64,000 nt of DNA from Pseudomonas nitroreducens TX1 (GTDB lineage: Bacteria > Pseudomonadota > Gammaproteobacteria > Pseudomonadales > Pseudomonadaceae). Every line of letters begins with the position of its first letter. Position 1 is the first letter of the stretch. Under the pieces are notes generated by a model. It was not told the DNA's origin, made no database searches, and saw nothing but the letters and a program-made list of their open reading frames with translations. Both the position numbers and the translations under genes were made by a program. Location: assembly GCF_000313755.1 (NCBI RefSeq), contig NZ_AMZB01000133.1:62001-126000 (forward strand), given 5' to 3'. Shown one piece after another: positions 8,521 to 18,384 of this stretch.

Positions 8521-9312
8521 TCAGTAAGCGCTGCTCACCGAGGAACGCGGCTGCACCGGATTGGCGTCGTTGGAGATGGTCACTTCCACGCGACGGTTCA
8601 TGGCGCGGCCGGCCGGGGTCGCATTGCTCGACACCGGGTACTCCTTGCCGTAGCCACGGGTGGTCACGCGCTCGGGCGACACGCCCTGGCTCAACAGCGC
8701 CATGCGCACGGCGTCGGCGCGGCGCTCGGACAGGCTCTGGTTATACGAAGCCGAGCCGCTGCTGTCGGTGTAGCCCTCGATGATCACCTTGCGCTCCGGG
8801 TTCTGCTGCAGGAAACCGGCGAGGTTCTGCACATTGCCCATGGCGCCGGGCTTGAGTTCGGCACGGTCGAGGTCGAACAGCACGTCGCCGAAGGACACCA
8901 TGGTCCCGCGTGAAGTCTGCTTCGCGTTGAGCTCGCCCTTGAGCTTGTTCAGCTGCGCGGTGCGGGCATCCAGTCGCGCCTGGGCACGCTGGGCGGAGGT
9001 GTTCTTCAACTGATCCTCGGCATCGCGCAGGGCCACCGTCTGGTTGGCCAGTTCGATGCGCTGCTGGGTCAGGTAGGCCAGTTGGTCCACTTCCTTCTGG
9101 TCGGCGCCGTCGCGGTAGGCCTTGTCGGCCTTGGCCAGCCAGTCGCCGGCATCCTTGGTTTCCAGGGCGGCCTGCTGGGTCGCCTGGGGTTGGGCCTGTA
9201 GTGCCTGGAAGTCGCCGCGAGCTTTCTCCAGGTTGGCGTTCGGCGGTGTGGAGCACGCGGCCAGGGCCAGGGCGAGGGTGGAAACAGCGGGCAGTACGAT
9301 GAACTTTTTCAT
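8521..9312 (-). CDS. lptF: OmpA-family lipoprotein, LptF-like
   Basis: 263-aa outer-membrane lipoprotein. Signal peptide with lipobox ALAAC (Cys20), a long helical region (about 30-140, Ala/Gln-rich, likely coiled coil) and a C-terminal OmpA domain (about 145-245) with the peptidoglycan-binding motif NQSLSERRADAV and the preceding EGYTDSSGS. It should tie the outer membrane to peptidoglycan through diaminopimelate. In P. aeruginosa the syntenic gene is lptF, reported as AlgU-controlled and upregulated in mucoid strains; the name is transferred on this basis. It lies 37 bp downstream of the DUF4398 lipoprotein gene, in one operon. Confidence 0.85.
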   Translation of the reverse strand: MKKFIVLPAVSTLALALAACSTPPNANLEKARGDFQALQAQPQATQQAALETKDAGDWLAKADKAYRDGADQKEVDQLAYLTQQRIELANQTVALRDAEDQLKNTSAQRAQARLDARTAQLNKLKGELNAKQTSRGTMVSFGDVLFDLDRAELKPGAMGNVQNLAGFLQQNPERKVIIEGYTDSSGSASYNQSLSERRADAVRMALLSQGVSPERVTTRGYGKEYPVSSNATPAGRAMNRRVEVTISNDANPVQPRSSVSSAY

Positions 9313-9349
9313 GTCGAAATTCCTTATTTGACCGGGCGTAAGGGCGGGA

Positions 9350-9769
9350 TCACTGGGCCTGCTGCAGGCCTTCCTGACGCAACTCCATCACGCCCTGCTG
9401 GGCGTCCTTCACCGCGTTCTGGGCCTTCACGGCCTGGGATTTGCGCTCGGCCACGCGAGCATCCCACTCGGCCTGCTGAGCCAGTTTCCTGGCCTGGTCG
9501 TATTCCTTGTCGTTCAGGGCGATACGCGCCTGGGCGAGCTTGTCCTGGGCGTTCTTGGTTTCCACCGGGGCGTATTCCGGCCCGCCGTTGCTGACAGCGG
9601 CATTCACCGCCGATTCGGTAACGGCCATCTGCTCGCTGGGCGGGTTGCCGGCGCAGCCGGCCAGCAGCACGGCGCTGCCCACGGCCAGCAGCCCCAGGCG
9701 CCAGCGACGCAGCGAAGTGGAGGTGGAAAGAGCAGGGACGGTTCGAGCGCTTTGAGATTTCAGTTCCAT
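9350..9769 (-). CDS. DUF4398-type lipoprotein
   Basis: 139-aa lipoprotein with signal segment and lipobox VLLAGC (Cys near 39) followed by an Ala/Gln/Lys-rich helical region typical of DUF4398 proteins. The open frame reaches 9925, but ATG at 9769 has AGAGGA 8 nt upstream and places the signal peptide sensibly. It is first in an operon with the OmpA-like lipoprotein. A possible extracytoplasmic sigma (AlgU-like) promoter, GAACCC-17-TCCCCTAA on the minus strand (9865-9895), lies upstream but matches the consensus only partly. A periplasmic structural role is inferred. Confidence 0.8.
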   Translation of the reverse strand: MELKSQSARTVPALSTSTSLRRWRLGLLAVGSAVLLAGCAGNPPSEQMAVTESAVNAAVSNGGPEYAPVETKNAQDKLAQARIALNDKEYDQARKLAQQAEWDARVAERKSQAVKAQNAVKDAQQGVMELRQEGLQQAQ

Positions 9770-9895
9770 TGGGTGAATCCTCTGACGATTGGTAAGGGGT
9801 TCCCTCGGCGTTTCGAGTGCCGGCGGATGCCGCCGCACGGGTCTGCGGCTTCGTGGGCATCTGATTAGGGGACTAAGGGTTTTGTCAGGGGGTTC

Positions 9896-9924
9896 AAAAA
9901 AAATGCCCGCCGTATTGGCGGGCA
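9896..9924 (-). terminator. Intrinsic terminator of the metal ATPase gene
   Basis: On the minus strand TGCCCGCC-AATAC-GGCGGGCA followed by eight T; 21 bp after the ATPase stop codon. Confidence 0.93.
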
Positions 9925-9944
9925 TTGGCGACGATCCGCTGGAA

Positions 9945-12305
9945 TCAGCCGCGATGACGCAGTAACCGCAGGCCGTTGAACACCACCAGCAGGCTGGCGC
10001 CCATTTCGGCGAAAACCGCCATCCACAAGGTGCCTTCCCCGGCCAGGGTGAGGGCCAGGAACACTGCCTTGATGCCCAGCGCCAGGGTGATGTTCTGGAT
10101 CAGCACGCGGTGGGTCTGGCGCGACAGGCGGATGAAGGACGGCAGCTTGCGCAGGTCGTCGTCCATCAGCGCCACGCCGGCGGTCTCGATGGCCGTGTCG
10201 GTGCCCGCTGCACCCATGGCGAAGCCGATATCGGCGCGGGCCAGGGCAGGGGCGTCGTTGATGCCGTCGCCGACCATGCCGACGCGCTTGCCGCCTTCCT
10301 GGCGCTGCTTCACCTCGCTCAGCTTGTCTTCGGGCAGCAGGTTGCCCAGGGCGACGTCGATACCGACCTGCGCACCGATGGCATGGGCAGTGTGCGGGTT
10401 GTCGCCGGTCAGCATCAGCGTCTTCACGCCCAGGTCGTGCAACTGAGCAACCGCTTCACGGCTGGTCTGCTTGACGCCGTCCGCCACCGCGAACAGCGCC
10501 AGAGGGCCTTCGGCATCGAGCAGCACGATCACCGTCTTGCCCTGTTGCTCGAGGGCGTCCAGGCGTGCTTCGAGTTCCTTCGAGCACAGCTCCAGCTCCT
10601 CCACCAGGCGGTGGTTGCCCAGGTGGTAGGTGTGGCCGTCGATCTTGCCTTTCACGCCGCGGCCGGGCAGCGCGGTCAGCTCGCCGACGCTGTACAGCGA
10701 AATATTGTCGGCTTCGGCGGCCTGGGCCACGGCGTGCGACACCGGGTGATCCGAGCGAGCAGCGAGGCTGGCGGCAAGTGCACGCACGTCGCCGGCGGCG
10801 GTCTCCCTCAGGGCGGTGAAGTCGGTCTGGCGCGGGCGGCCTTCGGTGAGGGTGCCGGTCTTGTCCAGGGCAATCCACTCCAGCGAACGGCCCATTTCCA
10901 GGAACACCCCGCCCTTGATCAGGATGCCCAGGCGCGCCGCCGCCGAGAGGCCGCTGACGATGGTCACCGGGGTTGAGATCACCAGGGCGCAGGGGCAGGC
11001 GATCACCAGCAGCACCAGGGCGCGGTAGACCCAGTCCAGCCAGGCGCCGCCGAACAACAGCGGCGGCAGCAGGGCGGTGGCGATGGCGATGAGGAAGACC
11101 ACCGGGGTGTAGATGCGCGAGAACTGGTCGACGAAGCGCTGGGTCGGTGCGCGCGAGCCCTGTGCCTCTTCCACCGCGTGGATGATCCGCGCCAGGGTGC
11201 TGTCGTCGGCGACGCGGGTGACGCGGTATTCCAGCGCGCTTTCACCGTTGATGGTGCCGGCGAACAGGGTGTCGCCGGCCTGTTTTTCCACCGGCAGGCT
11301 CTCGCCGGTGATGGGGGCCTGGTTGACGCTGGAGCGGCCCTCGAGCACCTCGCCGTCGAGGGCGATGCGCTCGCCGGGACGCACCCGCACGCGTGCGCCG
11401 AGGGCGACGGACTTGGCGGAAACTTCCCGCCACTGCCCGTCCACCTGCACCGTGGCCAGTTCCGGAGCCAATTGCAGCAGGCCGCGGATGGCATTGCGTG
11501 CGCGGTCTAGCGACTTGGCCTCGATCAGTTCGGCGATGGCGAACAACACCGCGACCATTGCCGCTTCCGGCCACTGGCCGATGAGCATGGCGCCGGTCAC
11601 GGCAATGCTCATCAGGGCGTTGATGTTGAGGTTGCGGTTCTTCAGCGCGATCCAGCCCTTGCGGTAGGTCGGCAGGCCGGCGCCGAGGATGGCCGCCACC
11701 GCCAGCGCTGCCACCAACCACTGCGGGCCGATGGCGAACCACTCGAAGAACTCCGCGCCTGCCGCTGCGACACCGGCCAGCGCCAGCGGCCACCAGGGCT
11801 TCTGCTGGGTGGGCTGTGCGGAAACGGGGGCGTTTTCGTCCACTGGCTCGGCCTGCATGCCGAGGGAAGCGACCAGCCTCTGCAGCGGCTCGACACTGTC
11901 GAAGCGATGCTGCACGCGCAGCAGGCGCTGCATCAGGTTGAAGTCCAGGTCCTCCACGGCGGATACGCGGCCCAGCGCATCGCGCAGCAGGCGTTCCTCG
12001 GTGGGGCAGTCCATGGCTTCGATGCGCAGGCTGGTCCAGCGCAGCTCACCGCTGGCCGAGCCGGCGGCAGCTTTCGCCGCGTCTTGCGCCCGAGCGCCGT
12101 GGCCCTCGCCATGATCGTGATCGTGATCGTGATCGTGATCGTGATCGTGATCGTGCGAGTGCGAGTGCAGTGCAGGTTCGGCGGCCGGGGCACGCAGCAG
12201 CGCGCCTTTGTCGCAGCCGCAGCAGCCGGCGGCTTCGTGTTCGCGGTGCTGCTCCTGGATTGAGGCGGGGCCATGGATGATCGGCCCCTGGCGATTGGCA
12301 GTCAT
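9945..12305 (-). CDS. zntA: Zn/Cd/Pb-transporting P1B-type ATPase
   Basis: 786-aa inner-membrane pump that exports divalent soft metals with ATP. Residues 47-70 are a His/Asp-rich tail (HSHSHDHD... HGEGHG), preceded by CCGCDKG; then a heavy-metal-associated domain with MDCPTEE (near 95-101), transmembrane metal site CPCAL, phosphorylation site DKTGTLTEG and hinge MVGDGINDAPAL. The MDCPTEE and CPC motifs are those of the Zn/Cd/Pb subgroup (ZntA/CadA), not of the copper pumps. It is transcribed divergently from a CadR-type regulator through a MerR operator. The ZntA name follows the family; cadA would be equally acceptable. Confidence 0.92.
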   Translation of the reverse strand: MTANRQGPIIHGPASIQEQHREHEAAGCCGCDKGALLRAPAAEPALHSHSHDHDHDHDHDHDHDHGEGHGARAQDAAKAAAGSASGELRWTSLRIEAMDCPTEERLLRDALGRVSAVEDLDFNLMQRLLRVQHRFDSVEPLQRLVASLGMQAEPVDENAPVSAQPTQQKPWWPLALAGVAAAGAEFFEWFAIGPQWLVAALAVAAILGAGLPTYRKGWIALKNRNLNINALMSIAVTGAMLIGQWPEAAMVAVLFAIAELIEAKSLDRARNAIRGLLQLAPELATVQVDGQWREVSAKSVALGARVRVRPGERIALDGEVLEGRSSVNQAPITGESLPVEKQAGDTLFAGTINGESALEYRVTRVADDSTLARIIHAVEEAQGSRAPTQRFVDQFSRIYTPVVFLIAIATALLPPLLFGGAWLDWVYRALVLLVIACPCALVISTPVTIVSGLSAAARLGILIKGGVFLEMGRSLEWIALDKTGTLTEGRPRQTDFTALRETAAGDVRALAASLAARSDHPVSHAVAQAAEADNISLYSVGELTALPGRGVKGKIDGHTYHLGNHRLVEELELCSKELEARLDALEQQGKTVIVLLDAEGPLALFAVADGVKQTSREAVAQLHDLGVKTLMLTGDNPHTAHAIGAQVGIDVALGNLLPEDKLSEVKQRQEGGKRVGMVGDGINDAPALARADIGFAMGAAGTDTAIETAGVALMDDDLRKLPSFIRLSRQTHRVLIQNITLALGIKAVFLALTLAGEGTLWMAVFAEMGASLLVVFNGLRLLRHRG
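12113..12154. repeat. Seven tandem GATCGT hexamers inside the metal ATPase gene
   Basis: Seven perfect GATCGT units on the plus strand encode alternating His-Asp in the ATPase N-terminal tail. Unit gain or loss would change the number of His-Asp pairs without a frameshift. Confidence 0.95.
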
Positions 12306-12336
12306 GTCGTCGTTCCTGTTTGACGAGTTGCTGCTG

Positions 12337-12367
12337 ATTGCACACCCTGTAGCAACTACAGAGTCAA
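12337..12367 (-). promoter_or_regulatory. MerR/CadR-type promoter-operator of the metal ATPase gene
   Basis: On the minus strand TTGACT (12367-12362), a 19-bp spacer and TGCAAT (12342-12337). The spacer holds the perfect dyad CTGTAG-TTG-CTACAG (12347-12361). An overlong 19-bp spacer with a central dyad is the hallmark of promoters activated by MerR-family metal sensors. Confidence 0.9.
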
Positions 12368-12391
12368 GAGTCCCTTGGCGAGGAGTCTCGA

Positions 12392-12859
12392 ATGAAGATC
12401 GGTGAACTGGCGAAACTGACCGGCTGCCCGGTGGAAACCATCCGCTACTACGAGCGCGAAGGCCTGCTGCCCGCGCCGTCGCGCAGCGAAGGCAACTACC
12501 GGCAGTACGATGCCAGCCACGTCGAGCGGCTGTCGTTCATCCGCCATTGCCGCTCGCTGGACATGACCCAGGAGGAAATCCGCATTCTCCTCGGCCTGCG
12601 CGACCGCCCCGAATCCGACTGCGGCACCGCCAATCGCCTGATCGACGAACACCTGCACCATGTCGAGGTACGTATCGCCGAGCTGCAGTCGCTCAGCCAG
12701 CAACTGCGCGACCTGCGTGCGCAGTGCCAGGGCGAAGGCAACAGTGAGGATTGCGGCATCCTGCGCGAGCTGGAACAGCCGGCAGAGCCTTCGGTGATTC
12801 CTGAAGCCTGCGCCGAGGCGGGGCATCTGCATGTGCCGGGCGTGCATGGGCGGCATTGA
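12392..12859 (+). CDS. cadR: CadR/PbrR-type MerR-family metal-responsive regulator
   Basis: 155 aa. An N-terminal winged helix-turn-helix (MKIGELAKLTGCPVETIRYYE...) is followed by a long dimerisation helix and a C-terminal metal site. Cys77, Cys112 and Cys121 match the three-Cys Cd(II)/Pb(II) site of CadR/PbrR proteins, and the tail adds a His cluster (HLHVPGVHGRH). It should bind the CTGTAG dyad next to its own start and untwist the divergent ATPase promoter when metal is bound, repressing itself. The neighbour and operator make cadmium/zinc/lead resistance the evident role. Confidence 0.93.
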   Translation: MKIGELAKLTGCPVETIRYYEREGLLPAPSRSEGNYRQYDASHVERLSFIRHCRSLDMTQEEIRILLGLRDRPESDCGTANRLIDEHLHHVEVRIAELQSLSQQLRDLRAQCQGEGNSEDCGILRELEQPAEPSVIPEACAEAGHLHVPGVHGRH

Positions 12860-12934
12860 TTGCTTTGTATGGAGGCGCCAATAGGCGCGATCGGGGATAT
12901 TGCCTGCTCCTGCTTGAGGTCTGGTCGAGGATCG

Positions 12935-13052
12935 TCCCTCTCCCTAGCCCTCTCCCTGAAGGGAGAGGGGACCGTTCGGTGCGGGATGAAACTATCGCGT
13001 CAGCTGGCACGATCTGCTCCCTCTCCCTTCAGGGAGAGGGCGGGGGAGAGGG
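12935..13052. repeat. 119-bp CTCTCCCT-type repeat, copy 2
   Basis: Same structure as the element at 6317: two CTCTCCCT/AGGGAGAG palindromes, centre with GTTCGGTGCGGGATGAAAC, end GGCGGGGGAGAGGG. Lies between convergent genes. Confidence 0.9.
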
Positions 13053-13100
13053 AAGCCCTGGGCACGACCTCCCAGAGGGATGCTGTTGCTTCTCCAGGTA

Positions 13101-13130
13101 AAACAAACGCCCCGGCATCTGCCGGGGCGC
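13101..13130 (-). terminator. Intrinsic terminator of the PA3688-like gene
   Basis: On the minus strand GCCCCGGC-AGAT-GCCGGGGC followed by GTTTGTTTT, directly after the 13136 stop codon. Confidence 0.85.
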
Positions 13131-13135
13131 TTTCG

Positions 13136-13471
13136 TCAGGAATGCTCGGCCTCCGTCAGTTCCTGCAGGTACTTGCGCGACAACGCCAGGAAGCGCGGGG
13201 TCGGGCCGATGTCCTCGTAGATCGGGTCGCCCTGTTCGTCCTGCGCCACTATCTTGTTTCCCTGCACGTAGGGGAAGCTTGCCTCCAGTTCTTCCAGCGC
13301 CGCATTGACCAGTTCCCCCAGCAATTCCTCGACGCTGCGCTTGGGGTACATGTCGTGCAGCGCGCCCAGGCGCGCGGCGGTCTCGATGTCCAGCGGAATG
13401 CTGTACTGGTGGTGGGTCATGCGCCCCCTGGCGTTCTTTTCCCAATGGCGTACCAGCTCGCGAATCTTCAT
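13136..13471 (-). CDS. Conserved hypothetical protein
   Basis: 111-aa cytoplasmic protein of a family conserved in Pseudomonas next to ppc; function unknown. The sequence is mostly helical, with RMTHHQYSIPLDIETAARLGALHDMYP...EELLGELVNAALEELE. The arrangement 'polar segment then amphipathic helices' recalls small ribbon-helix-helix-like proteins, but this is only an impression. The open frame extends to 13621. ATG 13471 is chosen because AGAGGT precedes it by a normal distance. It has its own terminator. Confidence 0.75.
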   Translation of the reverse strand: MKIRELVRHWEKNARGRMTHHQYSIPLDIETAARLGALHDMYPKRSVEELLGELVNAALEELEASFPYVQGNKIVAQDEQGDPIYEDIGPTPRFLALSRKYLQELTEAEHS

Positions 13472-13676
13472 GTTCACCTCTAGGGTCTTTGCATGGCGGT
13501 CGGCCCTCGTGAGGTCGCCGCGGGTTTTCCCGTCGATGGGGATAACTTTCAGCCTAGACGTTGTCCGAGCATGACTGCGGGCGTTCGTCGCGCCCTTGCC
13601 AGCCAGCGCACTGGGCGGCACTGTGAAGCGCCAAGCGACGCCTTTTCAATCAAGGACTCGCACCAAGGAGACCGTG

Positions 13677-16313
13677 ATGCCGGATATCGACGCGCGCCTG
13701 CGCGAGGACGTTCACCTGCTCGGCGAGCTGCTCGGGCAGACCATCCGCGCCCAGTACGGGCAAGGCTTCCTCGACAAGATCGAGCTGATCCGCACCGGCG
13801 CCAAGGCCGCCCGCCGCGGCTCCGCCGAAGGCGCCAGGCAGCTCACCGCGACCCTCGACGGCCTGGGCGAGGAAGAACTGCTGCCGGTGGCGCGCGCCTT
13901 CAACCAGTTCCTCAACCTGGCCAATATCGCCGAGCAGTACCACCGCATCCGCCGGCGCACGCCCAAGGAGCCCGAGCCTTTCGAAAACCGCGTGCTGGCC
14001 GAGCTGCTGGGGCGCCTGCGCAAGTCCGGCCTGGCTGCAGAGGGGTTGGCGCGCCAGGTGGCGGAGCTGGAGATCGAGCTGGTGCTCACTGCGCACCCCA
14101 CCGAGGTGGCGCGGCGCACGCTGATTCAGAAATACGACGCCATCGCCGCGCAACTGGCCGCCGGCGATCACTCCGACCTGCTGCCCGAAGAGCGCCAGGC
14201 GGTGCAGGAAAAACTCCAGCGCCTGATCGCCGAGGCCTGGCACACCGACGAGATCCGCCGCACCCGGCCGACCCCGGTGGACGAGGCGAAATGGGGCTTC
14301 GCGGTCATCGAGCATTCCCTCTGGCAGGCGCTGCCGGCGTTCCTTCGTCACGTCGACCGCACCTTGCAGGAAACACTCGGCGAGCGACTGCCGCTGGAGG
14401 CGGCGCCGATCCGTTTCGCCTCGTGGATGGGCGGCGACCGCGACGGCAATCCCAACGTCACCGCCGCCATCACTCGCGAGGTGCTGTTGCTGGCGCGCTG
14501 GATGGCCGCCGACCTGTATCTGCGCGACGTCGACAGCCTGGCCGCCGAGCTTTCCATGCAGCGGGCCAGCGCCGAACTGCGCGCTGAAGTTGGCGACGTC
14601 GCCGAGCCATACCGCGCGCTGCTCAAGCAACTGCGCGAACGCCTGCGCGCCACCCGTGCCTGGGCCGAGCGCGCCATCCATACCGGTGAGGAACCGGGCG
14701 CGGAAGTGCTGCAGGACAACCGCGAACTGCTGGAGCCGCTGCAGCTCTGCTATCGCTCGCTGCAAGCATGCGGCATGGGCGTGATCGCCGATGGCGACCT
14801 GCTCGACACCCTGCGCCGCGCCGCGACCTTCGGGCTGTTCCTGGCGCGGTTGGACGTACGCCAGGACTCCACTCGCCACGCCAAAGCAATGGGCGAGATC
14901 ACCGACTACCTGGGCCTTGGCGACTACGCGCAGTGGGACGAAAGCGTGCGCCAGGAATTCCTCCTGGAAGAACTCTCCAGCCGCCGGCCGTTGCTGCCGG
15001 CCCACTACCAGGCCTCGCCGGAGACCGCCGAAGTGCTCGCTACCTGCCGCGTGGTCGCGCAGGCGCCAGCGGCGTCGCTGGGCTCCTACGTCATTTCCAT
15101 GGCCGGGCAGCCATCCGACGTACTCGCCGTGCAGCTGCTGCTCAAGGAATGCGGGCTGCAACGGCCGATGCGCGTGGTGCCGCTGTTCGAGACGCTGGAC
15201 GACCTGGATAACGCCGGTCCCTGCATCGACCGCCTGCTCAGCCTCGACAGCTACCGCACCGGGCTGGCCGGGCCGCAGGAAGTCATGATCGGCTACTCCG
15301 ACTCGGCCAAGGACGCCGGCACCCTCGCCGCCGCCTGGGCGCAGTACCGTGCGCAGGAGGCGTTGGTGGACATCTGCCGCAACCACGGTGTCGAGCTGCT
15401 GCTGTTCCATGGCCGCGGCGGTACCGTCGGCCGTGGCGGCGGCCCGGCCCACGCGGCGATCCTCTCGCAGCCGCCGGGCTCGGTGGCCGGGCGCTTCCGT
15501 ACCACCGAGCAGGGCGAGATGATCCGCTTCAAGTTCGGCCTGCCGGATATCGCCGAGCAGAACCTCAACCTTTACCTGGCCGCCGTGCTGGAGGCCACCC
15601 TGCAGCCGCCGCCGGTGCCCGAACCCGCCTGGCGCGAGGAGATGGACCGCCTGGCCGCCGACGGCGTGCTGGCCTACCGCGCGGTGGTGCGCGACAACCC
15701 GCAGTTCGTCGACTACTTCCGCGAGGCCACGCCGGAGCAGGAACTGGGCCGGCTGCCGCTGGGCAGCCGCCCGGCCAAGCGCCGGGAGGGTGGGGTGGAA
15801 AGCCTGCGGGCGATCCCCTGGATCTTCGCCTGGACCCAGACCCGTCTGATGCTGCCGGCGTGGCTCGGCTGGGAAGACGCCCTGTTCAAGGCCATCGAGC
15901 GCGGCGAAGGCGCGCTGCTTGGGCGCATGCGCAAGGAATGGCCGTTCTTCACCACGCGCATCGACATGCTGGAAATGGTGCTGGCAAAAGCCGACCGGGA
16001 AATCGCCCAACTCTACGATGAGCGACTGGTGCAATCGGAACTGCGACCATTAGGTGCGCATTTACGCGACCTATTGTCGCAGTCGGTGCGAGTGGTGCTG
16101 GGGCTTACAGGGCAATCGCAACTGCTCGCCCACGCCGCCGAGACGCGCGAATCCATCGGCGTGCGCAACACCTACCTGGACCCGTTGCACCTGCTCCAGG
16201 CTGAGCTGCTCGCCCGCTCGCGGCGCTGCACGGGCGATGCCTGCGGCGGTCTGGAGCAAGCCATGCTGGTGACGGTGGCGGGTATCGCAGCGGGCCTGCG
16301 CAATACCGGTTGA
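13677..16313 (+). CDS. ppc: Phosphoenolpyruvate carboxylase
   Basis: Carboxylates phosphoenolpyruvate to oxaloacetate, replenishing the TCA cycle. The 878-aa length is standard. Signature motifs: catalytic His in VLTAHPTEV (near 138), [28 protein letters not shown] (near 580), and the C-terminal [16 protein letters not shown]...RNTG, where the final residues belong to the allosteric site. The open frame begins at 13596, but ATG 13677 has AAGGAG at a good distance and gives the family N terminus. A 247-bp spacer separates it from adk. Confidence 0.96.
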   Translation: MPDIDARLREDVHLLGELLGQTIRAQYGQGFLDKIELIRTGAKAARRGSAEGARQLTATLDGLGEEELLPVARAFNQFLNLANIAEQYHRIRRRTPKEPEPFENRVLAELLGRLRKSGLAAEGLARQVAELEIELVLTAHPTEVARRTLIQKYDAIAAQLAAGDHSDLLPEERQAVQEKLQRLIAEAWHTDEIRRTRPTPVDEAKWGFAVIEHSLWQALPAFLRHVDRTLQETLGERLPLEAAPIRFASWMGGDRDGNPNVTAAITREVLLLARWMAADLYLRDVDSLAAELSMQRASAELRAEVGDVAEPYRALLKQLRERLRATRAWAERAIHTGEEPGAEVLQDNRELLEPLQLCYRSLQACGMGVIADGDLLDTLRRAATFGLFLARLDVRQDSTRHAKAMGEITDYLGLGDYAQWDESVRQEFLLEELSSRRPLLPAHYQASPETAEVLATCRVVAQAPAASLGSYVISMAGQPSDVLAVQLLLKECGLQRPMRVVPLFETLDDLDNAGPCIDRLLSLDSYRTGLAGPQEVMIGYSDSAKDAGTLAAAWAQYRAQEALVDICRNHGVELLLFHGRGGTVGRGGGPAHAAILSQPPGSVAGRFRTTEQGEMIRFKFGLPDIAEQNLNLYLAAVLEATLQPPPVPEPAWREEMDRLAADGVLAYRAVVRDNPQFVDYFREATPEQELGRLPLGSRPAKRREGGVESLRAIPWIFAWTQTRLMLPAWLGWEDALFKAIERGEGALLGRMRKEWPFFTTRIDMLEMVLAKADREIAQLYDERLVQSELRPLGAHLRDLLSQSVRVVLGLTGQSQLLAHAAETRESIGVRNTYLDPLHLLQAELLARSRRCTGDACGGLEQAMLVTVAGIAAGLRNTG

Positions 16314-16539
16314 GGGGCCGCTACCCCCACCAAAGGTGGATTGCCGAGCCGCCAAATGAGGTTAATTTGATGGCTGATTCCGGGCGCAAACATGGCCCGG
16401 GATCGCCGTGCGCAGTCCCCATGGCCGGCTTGTGTGGTGTGGGACCGCTGTGTATCGTGAGCAACCTTTCGGCGCACCTCTGCGCCATTGCAAGCATGAT
16501 GAGATTGGCCCCACGAGGCGGATCCGTGATTTCGCTTAA

Positions 16540-17208
<669 letters not shown>

Positions 17209-17224
17209 TCCATCGCCGTAACAG

Positions 17225-17252
17225 CCAAAGGCCCGCACATGCGGGCCTTTGG
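17225..17252 (+). terminator. Intrinsic terminator after adk
   Basis: CCAAAGGCCCGC-ACAT-GCGGGCCTTTGG, an 12-bp perfect stem followed by CGTTT; the TATAAT at 17257-17262 directly after it may be the -10 box of tsaB. Confidence 0.8.
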
Positions 17253-17295
17253 CGTTTATAATGCCCGCCCGTTTTTTCTTCTGATGGAAAACACC

Positions 17296-17970
17296 ATGCC
17301 CACGCTGCTGGCCCTGGATACCTCGACCGAAGCCTGTTCCGTCGCCCTGCTGCATGACGGCCGCCGGTTCGTACGCCACGAGGTGATCCCGCGCCTGCAC
17401 GCCCAGCGCCTGCTGCCCATGGTGCAGGACCTCCTCGGCGAGGCCGGCATCGCGCTGTCCACCGTCGACGCAATCGCTTTTGGTCGCGGCCCCGGCGCAT
17501 TCACCGGCGTGCGTATCGCCATCGGCGTGGTGCAGGGCCTGGCGTTCGCACTGCAGAAACCGGTCCTGCCAATCTCCGACCTGGCCGTACTGGCCCAGCG
17601 CGCCTACCGCGAGCACGGCGCCAGTCAGGTGGCTGCCGCCATCGATGCGCGCATGGACGAGGTGTATTGGGGCTGCTACCGCCTGGGGCAGGGCGAGATG
17701 CGCCTGGCCGGCGCCGAGGCGGTACTGCCGCCCGAGCGCGTGGAACTGCCGCGCGACGCCCAGGGCGAGTGGTTCGGTTCCGGTACCGGCTGGGGCTTCG
17801 AGGAGCGCCTGGCGGTTCAGGTAGCCGCCCATGACGCCAGCCTGCTGCCGCATGCAGAAGACCTGCTGACCCTGGCCGAATTCGCCTGGGCTCGCGGTGA
17901 GGCGGTTGACGCAGAGCAGGCCCAGCCAGTGTACCTGCGCGACAACGTGGCGACTCCCAAGAAAGCCTGA
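17296..17970 (+). CDS. tsaB: tRNA N6-threonylcarbamoyladenosine complex subunit TsaB
   Basis: 224-aa ASKHA-fold protein (YeaZ) needed with TsaC, TsaD and TsaE for the t6A37 modification of ANN-decoding tRNAs. N-terminal LALDTSTEACSVAL and FGRGPGAFTGVRIAIG are the family signatures; it is a non-catalytic partner that stabilises TsaD. MENTMPT at 17284 is an alternative start; ATG 17296 matches the usual N terminus. It is adjacent to adk as in P. aeruginosa. Confidence 0.93.
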   Translation: MPTLLALDTSTEACSVALLHDGRRFVRHEVIPRLHAQRLLPMVQDLLGEAGIALSTVDAIAFGRGPGAFTGVRIAIGVVQGLAFALQKPVLPISDLAVLAQRAYREHGASQVAAAIDARMDEVYWGCYRLGQGEMRLAGAEAVLPPERVELPRDAQGEWFGSGTGWGFEERLAVQVAAHDASLLPHAEDLLTLAEFAWARGEAVDAEQAQPVYLRDNVATPKKA

Positions 17971-18036
17971 CCGGCGCCAATTGACCGCAGCGGACCCCGC
18001 TCGCTAGAGTGGCTGCATTCCCACTGAGTTTCTGCC

Positions 18037-18384
18037 ATGCGTATCGATGGTTTCACCTCCACTTCCCAGATGCCGGAGCGCGGTTCCCGAACGGGTACTG
18101 CGGTCACTCCGTATCGGGAAGTGCAGCGTGACGTCGAGACCCGCCGCGAGCAGCCAGCGCCGACCTCGGCCAGCCAGGGGCTGGACTCCCAGGCCCGCAC
18201 CCGCCGCGTTGAGTCTTCCAGCCCGAGCAGCTATGGCGTGCCCGCGACCCTGCGCGACAACCTCGAATACCAGCGCCCGCTGAGTTCCCGCGCCGCCCAG
18301 GCCCTGGCCAGCTACACCAGCACCGCCAGCATGGCCGGCCCGTATGAAGGCCAGGAAGTCGTCGGTCTCGACCTCTACGCCTGA
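18037..18384 (+). CDS. Conserved small hypothetical protein
   Basis: 115-aa polar, Ser/Thr/Arg-rich protein with low-complexity character and no signal peptide or known motif; probably partly disordered. It is likely a real gene: it sits in a compact same-strand run and its TGA overlaps the ATG of the next gene (TGATG at 18382-18386). Pseudomonas homologues are expected at this place. Function unknown. Confidence 0.7.
   Translation: MRIDGFTSTSQMPERGSRTGTAVTPYREVQRDVETRREQPAPTSASQGLDSQARTRRVESSSPSSYGVPATLRDNLEYQRPLSSRAAQALASYTSTASMAGPYEGQEVVGLDLYA

Noticed and set aside
12113-12154. CRISPR or other spacer array
   Set aside because: The units are contiguous 6-mers without spacers and encode a His-Asp tail.
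13650-16034. 794-codon minus-strand open frame opposite ppc
   Set aside because: Shadow of the PEP carboxylase gene with the composition expected from reverse-complemented GC-rich codons.
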